DNA from: Cryptomeria japonica
Lineage: Eukaryota > Streptophyta > Pinopsida > Cupressales > Cupressaceae
Length of the DNA stretch: 64,000 nucleotides
Direction: 5' to 3'
Assembly (NCBI RefSeq): GCF_030272615.1
Contig: NC_081415.1
Location: 419,366,257-419,430,256 of the forward strand
The notes under the pieces: model-generated
The model's database searches: none
What the model was told of the DNA's origin: nothing
The model's input: only the letters and a program-made list of their open reading frames with translations
Part shown: positions 57,291 to 64,000 of the stretch, piece after piece
Layout of the letters: each line of letters starts with the position of its first letter
How positions within the stretch are numbered: the first letter of the stretch is position 1
Translations under genes and position numbers: made by a program

Positions 57291-59345
57291 ACAAAAAGGT
57301 GTGTACATGAATGGATCAATGTCCCATATCGATGTGACCACTAGGACGCGGAGCGAAACTCTGTCCTGATGCGACAGGTATAGTAGCACTAGTTGCTACC
57401 CATGTACTTGAGTCCCCACCTAGGGGAGCTCTCTAAAGTGGCCTTGTCACTCCTCGACTCTCAGTTTGGCTTTGTCCCGATCTCCTGCTCAACTGTGAAA
57501 ATAGTGGAGCCCTTCGATCAAGAGGAATAACAGTAAAGTATAAGGTCCTGTAATACTCAGCCTCTAAGATCCACTAGTGCATCATCTTTAGGGCATTCTT
57601 CCCTGAAATAGACTCTCCTGACAACTTTACCTGTGCCTCGGCCTACCAACAGCTATCCCTAGTTGCGTCTCTCTCAACTAGGAGAGAAGCCATTTGAGTC
57701 TCTAGATGGGCCATTTGAGAGTCCCTCTCTGCTAGTCGATTCTCTAGTTGTTAAACCTGAGCCTGTAAGTCCGTAATCTGAGCATGCTACTGATGAGATG
57801 ACATCCTAATGAGGATCTGTCAAGGTGCCTCTGCCTATGGCAGCTCAGCCCGTGATACTATCATAGGTACCTGCTCAACCGGGGGAACCTCCTACTATGG
57901 AACCCGATGCCCCTGATCCCCTGGACCTGATCTCCTACGTCTAACCACTTGAGCCATCCAATCTATATATACATCTCTGACAGATCTGGAACTGCTAGCT
58001 CCTAGTGTGCCTGCCACAACCACTACCATTGCTCAATCATCTCCCCCATCACCATCTCCCCCATCCCCCCATCATCATCTCCTCCTTCATCATCTCTAAC
58101 ATCATGATCCCTTGCATCTCCTCCATATCCATCTCCATCTTTGCTATCATCTTTGCCTCCACCTCCTCCCCCCCCACCATCCCTCCGTCGTCTGGGATCT
58201 TTGTGTTGTAGCCTCTCATCATCCTCATCTAAGTCTGGCTCTGGCTCATCCAAACGTGTTAGCCTCAGAAACCTGTGTACTGTACAATGCATGGCGTACT
58301 CATGTATCATCCTGCTATCCATCACACCTAGAAGATAATCCCAATCTAGAGTCCCCAATGATCGATACTCTGCACAGGCCTAATCATATGAAATAGAAGG
58401 TCCCCAAGTAGCCACATCCAATCTCTGGTGAGCATAATGAGTTGTACCTTGTGGTATCCCCTGTATCCTGCCTTACTATCTCAACACCCTCGTACAAAGG
58501 AATTTCTCGATGACATGGGGTGTCAATCCAATCAGATATCACATCATGAATACATATGGTATCTCCGATGCATCATCAAGCCAAATCTTGCAATCCCTGT
58601 ATGGCCTCCATATTGCAGTATCTAGATCATCCAAGGTCCATCGCCAATACTCCAATTTGCCCAGCTTTCACTGGAAAATGATACTTGGATACCCATTAGC
58701 ATAAGGCCTGCCTATAGGTCTCTCTCTGTCAGCCAATGGTCGTGTGATAAGTAAATGCTCCCAGGCCCATATTTGAAGCACAGTCACCCCTGCTGATAAC
58801 ACAGTTGATCCCTGGTACACAACTCGGTGCAGGTCATGATACAAGTGCACCAACATACATGAACCCTATGCAAATCGGGTCCCCTATGTCACCATCTGCT
58901 CAAGAAGATGACCCCATCCAACAGATAATCCCATTGACCTGTAATCAGGACAAAGGAAGCCTCCAATAAATCCAGCAAGCACAGTCGGTAAAGTGGCATA
59001 TCCTAGCTCTAGCATCTCCTGCCATGCAATATTGTATCCACCTATCTCATCATCCTCAAACACTTGACAAAGTGCATCTGTCCCACCCTGCTCACTGAGA
59101 TCGTAATATACTAGATCGCCCATCACAGGGAAACACAAAATTCGATAGACATCCTCGAGTGTCACCGTCATCTCTCCCGTCGGCAAATGAAACGTGTTAT
59201 GCTCACTATGCCAGCACTTTGCTAAGGCTGTTAGTAATCCCCGATTAATCAAAGGTCGAGGCATTTCAAGAAGGGAAGATAAACCACATTTGCCAATGCG
59301 ACCTCGCTCTGCTTGGCTAAGGCGGGGTATCAATATCCATTTCTT
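57289..59345 (-). pseudogene. Antisense plant mobile domain (PMD)-like ORF with coiled coil
   Basis: Read on the minus strand from about 59345: IPRLSQAERGRIGKCGLSSL, LLTALAKCWHSEHNTFHLP, TGEMTVTLEDVYRILCFPV, then LQIWAWEHLLITRP (near 58790), LGKLEYWRWTLDDLDTAIW (near 58660), WRPYRDC and PEPDLDEDDE (near 58250). The pattern of HTFHLP.GEMT.TLEDV and LLQ.W.WE is characteristic of the plant mobile domain. An acidic, Gly-rich linker (58030-58240) and, after a frameshift near 57980, a coiled coil (QITDLQAQV, LENRLAERDSQMAHLETQM, near 57780-57680) follow. Stops are TAG, TGA and a few TAA where Gln or Arg would fit. PMD-like ORFs are known as passengers in plant transposons and gypsy elements. A captured host gene is the likeliest origin; the protein is not expressible as written. 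Confidence 0.75.
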
Positions 59346-59639
59346 TGGGAAGCACTCCCGAGACTAGAGAACAGTAAAGTGCTCCTGCAATCAAATCATC
59401 TCATCATATCAATTTCTTGATTTATCTATCTATCAAATCAATTTATCTTGCTCAATTGAGATTTTTATCAAATCTCGTCAGGCCCCTATCAATGACACTC
59501 ATCTATCATGAGGTCATTATCAATCTTATCTCATCTCGCACGTGCCTCGAGATAATCAGAACTGATCATCAAATTTATCAATTAGATAGCTAATCAAATC
59601 TTACTTTATCAAAATCAAATCAAATTGACAGCAAACCCA

Positions 59640-60430
59640 ACCTCTTAATCAAAACCCAAAATAGACAAATCAAATTATTTTCTCAAAATCACCCAAATCG
59701 AAAAAATCGAAAAAAAATCAAGTCAAATCAAAAAAATCAAAACAATCGAAAAATAAAAAAATTGAAAAATTTGAAAAAATCGAAAAAAACAAACAAACAA
59801 ATAAAACAATAAATTTAAAAAAAAAAAAAAAAATGTCTACTTAAATAAATAATTTTTTTTTGAGATGCGATTTAAAAAAAAAAAAAAAAAACCCATTTCG
59901 TAAATCGAAAAACCCATCTCAAATTTTTTTTTTCCCAACCCATCTAGCGAAAGCACTAAAAAATGATTTTTTATGAAAACAACTAAAATTTTCAAAAATC
60001 AACTAAACATTAACAAAGCTGGGTTTTCTCGAAGTACATACTAGTGGACCCTATGCTGGAGGACGCTCATATTGCCGAACTCGCTCAAACCTATGCTAGT
60101 GGTATGGGATCACCATTTCCTTCCTCTAGAGCAAATTTTCTCAAAAAGCGAAAGTGCACAAATGAAGAGTGGTAAAAGGAATTCACCTTTTTAAAGTCAT
60201 AATGGGGCATTTAAGTGGGATTTTTATTCCACTGATTTTTAATCATCTAATCAACTAATCAGCCTGGTAGGGCAGTGTTTTCAAATTTCTTATCGAGAAA
60301 TGAATCGAATTGACTCTAAAAATCTCAAAAAAATGGGAAAATCATTAAAAATCTAAAAATAAAAAAAATAAAAAAATAAAAAATAAATAAAAATAAAAAA
60401 TCATGAAAAAATTCAAAAATTATACGATTC
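59640..60430. other. A-rich non-coding region upstream of the antisense ORF
   Basis: Poly-A runs at about 59818-59833 and 59873-59890, AAAATCGAAAAA-type repeats at 59690-59800 and AAAATAAAAAAT at 60360-60400. The antisense ORF's promoter, if any, should lie here, but I cannot point to a convincing box. Confidence 0.5.
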
Positions 60431-60637
60431 ATCTCCCAAGGGGGCATCCTCGCATCAATATCTATCAATCAACGTCTGGGGCATCATATCGAGATTTATC
60501 ATCTCCAAATCAAATCAGTATCATATCGAAACCAAATCTTCATCAAATCAAGATCGAATCTGCATCCTATCAAAATCAATATCAGTAACATCATCAATCG
60601 AGTTTTCTTTGAACCAACGTGTCGTCACACATCGATT

Positions 60638-60652
60638 CAAATAGGGGCAAAA
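60638..60652 (+). other. Polypurine tract of the Tat-like element
   Basis: CAAATAGGGGCAAAA directly precedes the 3' LTR and is the likely plus-strand primer. Confidence 0.6.
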
Positions 60653-61699
60653 TGTATACACCCAAAAATGGTCTGAAGATAGTTAATTAAATACGCAGTT
60701 ATTTGATTAATTCCCCTTCCCAATTAATTGAATTCACAAGCAATTTAATTAATTTCTCTATTCATCTACTAGTAAATAAATATAAATGATTTATTTATAT
60801 AGTTCATTTCATATCCCCCTTTGATTAATTAATTCTAAATTAATTAATGTCTCCCCATATTAATCAATTCTTCTAATCCCTAATTAAGATTAACAAACTC
60901 AAATTTGTTGAGATTAATTATCATTTTCTAATTATTTGAATTTCTAAATTCAAATGAGCACATGGCTCCTAACTTTTAACCACCTAACCTAACCATCCCC
61001 TAGCCTAACCTATTCCACCTAATCCTGGGTCTAACTAACCCTATCCTATCTTGCACATCCTAACCTCCTTATCCTAACCTTCTATGGTGTGGATATTCTC
61101 CTCTTGAGACACATGGAACTTTTGCCACATGTCTCCTCCCTTGGACACTTGCCCTCTCATGAGCAAGGCTCCTTGACACTTGTCACCATAGAGATGACAA
61201 GTGTCCCTTCCTCCAACCTCTTCTCCAATTTCTTCAATCTTGGCCCTTGATATCTTCAGATCAAATCTGGACTGTCGATTCTTGCCACCTCAGCTTTGGC
61301 CTTGGAATTCCTATAAATATCCCCCATTTTGGAACAATAAGGATCCCATCTCATATCAATTTAGGCATTGTTACTATAGGCAATTTGCATTTCAATTATC
61401 TAGTAATTAGTTTTTGGATTAATCATAGCATGTTAATCTAGTTTCTTAAATCATGCATTTCATATCATCTCCATAGTCAATCATGATCAAATAGCTACTC
61501 AACTCTTGAGTTGCCACTTTGGAGGTCATTTCTTCACTAAGAGCCCATCAATCCAACACCTTCAAGGTCCTCAAGAATAGAGGAAAATGGGACATTTCAA
61601 GGAAGGCTTATGGTTTGCATTTCTAATCTAGTTTTCAATTACATTTTATTGTCTCATTATATGTGTATGCCTCCTATATACCACATTTTTAGCATCACA
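60653..61699 (+). repeat. 3' LTR of the Tat-like element
   Basis: It starts TGTATACACCCAAAAATGG and ends AGCATCACA, then AGAAG. It matches 48477-49533 over its whole length. Confidence 0.92.
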
Positions 61700-61704
61700 A
61701 GAAG

Positions 61705-62244
61705 AAGTATGGAGAAAAATTGGCAAAGGATATTGATAGTGGGAAAATGGTTCTGTCGCACAATAAAGATTTGTTGAGTAAAGCTATTGAAACAGGAGGA
61801 AAGTATCTTGCTTCCACCTCTAATGTTTCTTTCTTTTATTCTGACATTTCAAAAAGACAAACAAAAATAGAGCAAGAGTTGAAAAAGGTATGCAAGGCAT
61901 ATATCCCACTTCAGGACTCTATATTTGCCTTTAGCAAATCTGTAGATGAGTTGCATAATAAGTTGGATATCCATGATATTGAGAAGGCAAAGAGCCTCCA
62001 GTCTCTCAAGGACCTCAAGAGTCTGCTCACATCACAAGTAGACATACTTCAGAGAGCCTACTCCAATATAGAAGCTATCTTAGCAACTCCTGAAACCTAT
62101 ACATTGGACTCAATGGAAGAATTCCATACATAGCTTATGTCTACAAAAGAGTACACTGAAAACATGCTAGCAACATGGTCAAATGCCATATCATAGTTGA
62201 AGCAGAACTTTAATGATATTTTTATGAGATTAGCTAATGCATGA
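61705..62244 (+). pseudogene. Element O ORF2, 3' part: C-terminal helical region
   Basis: It continues the frame interrupted at 48472: without the insert and one target duplication the reading frame is maintained. Landmarks are YGEKLAKDIDSGKMVLSH, KAIETGGKYLASTSNVSFFY, SKRQTKIEQELKKVCKAY and SVDELHNKLDIHDIEKAKSL. The last 40 codons contain two TAGs (62131 and about 62194) at likely Gln sites before TGA at 62242. It is largely helical, like the C-terminus of element I ORF2, with little residue identity by eye. Confidence 0.75.
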
Positions 62245-62282
62245 ACTTTTAAGTTATTTGTGTATATGCTAAACACTTTGAT

Positions 62283-62339
<57 letters not shown>

Positions 62340-62519
62340 CTTTTTCCATTTGGCATTGTTGTCAAAGGGGGAGTAGAAATATGTATGTGTGTTTTTGAAC
62401 TGTATAATGTATGCATTAAGGGGGAGCATGAGTATATGTGTAAATTTGTTGTGTATACACACTTAGCGGTATTACTATAAAATTTTCTAATTGTTGCCAT
62501 TAATGCCAAAGGGGGAGAT
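62245..62519 (+). other. Element O 3' region: TA microsatellite and polypurine tracts
   Basis: A (TA)n run of about 50 bases lies at 62287-62338. GTTGTCAAAGGGGGAGTAG follows near 62360, AAGGGGGAG near 62420 and AATGCCAAAGGGGGAGATT at 62501-62519, abutting the 3' LTR. Confidence 0.8.
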
Positions 62520-63625
62520 TGTTGGTTTGATGATGATTGTAATGTATTCATCATTTGTTGTCATTGATGAAACACTCTCACACACACATATGATTATATT
62601 GACTACCAGTGTAACTTCAATTGTTTACTCTGTGGTTTATCTCTAATTGGTACTTTGTGTCAACCGGTATGTGCATAAGAGACAATCTGTGGTTATACTA
62701 AGTCGGCATCAAGATGAAGATCAAGTTGGAGATCAAGTGGAGATTCAAGGACAATGGTTCATATGTTTTACTCAAACTAGTATTTGATTGTTCCAACCAG
62801 TATTCGGTAATTTTGTGATGAGTTACCGCATTTCGTGATGAGTTATTAGCACTGACTGCTTGGCGGTAATTTTTGTGATGAGTTATAATCACTTGTCCAG
62901 ATACACTGCACCTAGGAAATTGCGTTATGATTTCTTAAGGCCGACATGAAATCATAGGGTCTATATATTGACATTGCAATGAATTTAAAAAAAAAAAGGA
63001 GTACAAAATAAAAGTGTTATGTTATATGGGAAAGGAAAAAGAGTTAAGTTGTAGAGTATGCAGAAGAGTAGTGCTAAATATGCTTAGAAGGATTTGATCA
63101 AGCAAGTATTGTGCTACTCAGAATAGATCAAACCATTCTTGTTGGTTTCTAACCATTATGGAAAAATTAAATCCCCTAACCAGATAAGCTCTAACAAGCT
63201 TCAAAGTATAAATCCTTTAATAGGGTGATCCATTAGTTTGGATTCAGAAATCCTCCACCGAGGTTACTTTTAACAGGGTACTACCTTTAACATGGTATAA
63301 GCTTCTAATCAAGCTTTGGGGTCTCTAACAAGATTCGCTCCTAGTAGAGAACTTTGTAGACCTTAACCGGTCAGTTATCTATTACTACGGATAGTTAACT
63401 TGTGAGTTCCATCTCGCCATGGTTTTTACCTATTTGGGTTTTCTACATACAAACACTTGTGTTATGGTGGATGCTTTACTTTTTATGGATGTTGTTATAT
63501 CATTTTGGATTACATGCATTGTGTTTAAAAGCTTTGTTAAGTTCATCTACCAGTTAGTGTTTGAAGTAGTTTTATTTTTGGTGTCATTGATTCACCCCCC
63601 CTCTTAGTGTTTTTCAAGTCCATCA
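62520..63625 (+). repeat. 3' LTR of element O
   Basis: It matches 36267-37373 throughout, ends TTTTTCAAGTCCATCA and is followed by GAACG. Small indels relative to the 5' copy lie near 62630 and 62820. Confidence 0.9.
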
Positions 63626-64000
63626 GAACGTATCCATCCCATCATACCTACTATTCAAACCCCACTCCTTTACAAACCCTTTTTAGAGAGTCAAGCCTCC
63701 TCTCACTAGCATTTCTCTCTTCCTAAACCCAACCCCCAACTTGTATAAATTGTAGGGTATTCCTGACATCCCAACTATAACCACTCCCATCATTTTTCAT
63801 TTTTTGTCCCACCTACCACCTAGCATTGTAATGCTTACTTTTAACACATGGCTCCACTATAGTATCATATCATTAACAACACTACTTGGAGTATGTGAAT
63901 CCATGTCTATTTCCCATTGTAGGAGTTGATTATACTAACCAAGCCACCATTAATGAGGTAGTTAAGTTTTTTGGTTGTAGATCTTCATGTCATTAATGTT
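63626..64000. other. Right flank of the nested complex
   Basis: Host-side DNA after the target duplication. No feature identified. Confidence 0.5.

Larger units (their letters stand above)
48472..61704 (+). mobile_element. Tat-like Ty3/gypsy element inserted in ORF2 of element O
   Basis: LTRs at 48477-49533 and 60653-61699 are flanked by a perfect target duplication AGAAG (48472-48476 and 61700-61704). The 11.1-kb interior holds a primer site, a 21-bp periodic leader, a protease / extra RNase H / integrase frame without RT, a minisatellite, an antisense PMD ORF and A-rich DNA. The extra RNase H next to integrase and a long 3' region with an antisense ORF are features of the Tat/Ogre branch of plant Ty3/gypsy elements. 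Loss of RT makes this copy non-autonomous, and later stops disable it further. Confidence 0.9.
36267..63625 (+). mobile_element. Outer pol-less Sirevirus-like element (element O) carrying two nested insertions
   Basis: LTRs at 36267-37373 and 62520-63625 both start TGTTGG and end AAGTCCATCA. Flanking pentamers GAATG (36262-36266) and GAACG (63626-63630) are a target duplication with one change. Total span is 27.4 kb; removing the insertions at 39091-45775 and 48477-61699 with their duplications leaves about 7.4 kb. It encodes ORF1 (coiled coil and zinc knuckles) and ORF2 (unknown domain and coiled coil), but no protease, integrase, RT or RNase H. Presumably non-autonomous and dependent on a Sirevirus partner (inference). 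Confidence 0.85.

Noticed and set aside
58005-58396. Pro/His/Ser-rich plus-strand ORFs
   Set aside because: They are shadows of the acidic, Gly-rich linker of the antisense PMD ORF.
267-62244. Alternative genetic code in which TAG means Gln
   Set aside because: TAG also ends up at Trp positions, TGA and TAA stops occur too, ORFs contain frameshifts and lost catalytic residues, and the families are ordinary land-plant retroelements. Cytosine deamination explains the pattern without recoding.
62249-62554. Minus-strand ORF with Ile-Tyr repeats
   Set aside because: It is a translation of the TA microsatellite and polypurine region of element O.

Overview
The window is about 64 kb of AT-rich, gene-poor plant nuclear DNA built almost entirely of nested and decayed LTR retrotransposons. 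I found no intact cellular gene, rRNA, tRNA or CRISPR array. Plant-type Ty1/copia and Tat-like Ty3/gypsy elements, an antisense plant mobile domain (PMD) ORF and a relic of a PLS-type pentatricopeptide-repeat (PPR) gene all point to a seed plant with a large genome. A gymnosperm is my best guess, but the sequence does not prove it.

Layout, left to right. (1) 1-3830: a Ty1/copia relic arranged LTR, internal, LTR, internal, LTR; its RT-RNase H ORF keeps one frame but carries nine stops. (2) 4409-4637: four palindromic repeats. (3) 4850-6370: PPR pseudogene relic. (4) 6850-9642: LTR-like DNA, a primer-binding motif and a decayed ORF with a triplicated module of unknown function. (5) About 10790-13917, minus strand: LTR and leader of a Tat-like gypsy element. 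(6) 13918-20885: a gypsy LTR fragment and gag gene split by a complete but dead copia element (14735-19871, minus strand). (7) 21320-22437: a cluster of short related palindromes. (8) 22778-25860: a decayed long ORF of unknown family. (9) 25850-27568: a second gypsy LTR and gag start, cut by a Sirevirus-like copia element (27569-33281) whose gag-pol frame is continuous apart from five stops. (10) 33282-36266: a gypsy LTR fragment, then unassigned DNA. (11) 36267-63625: a nested complex. The outer Sirevirus-like element, which lacks pol, contains a second, related pol-less element (39091-45775, target duplication GAACT) and a 13.2-kb Tat-like gypsy element (48477-61699, target duplication AGAAG).

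The most interesting material is the pair of pol-less Sirevirus-like elements. Both carry ORF1, a long coiled coil followed by four CCHC zinc knuckles, and ORF2, a conserved globular domain I do not recognise followed by an acidic linker and a C-terminal coiled coil. Neither encodes protease, integrase, RT or RNase H. They share the primer-binding site, polypurine-tract context and LTR ends of the pol-bearing element at 27569-33281, so mobilisation in trans by a relative of it is plausible (inference).

The Tat-like element is a second unusual object. Its leader is a diverged 21-bp periodic array, its RT and first RNase H have been excised, an integrase catalytic Glu is now Lys, and it carries an antisense PMD-coiled-coil ORF.

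Across unrelated elements and both strands, disabling stops are mostly TAG where the families have Gln, or TGA where Arg or Trp is expected. This is the footprint expected from deamination of methylated cytosine at CHG and CG sites. Boundaries were read by eye; domain calls rest on motif recognition, not on database searches.
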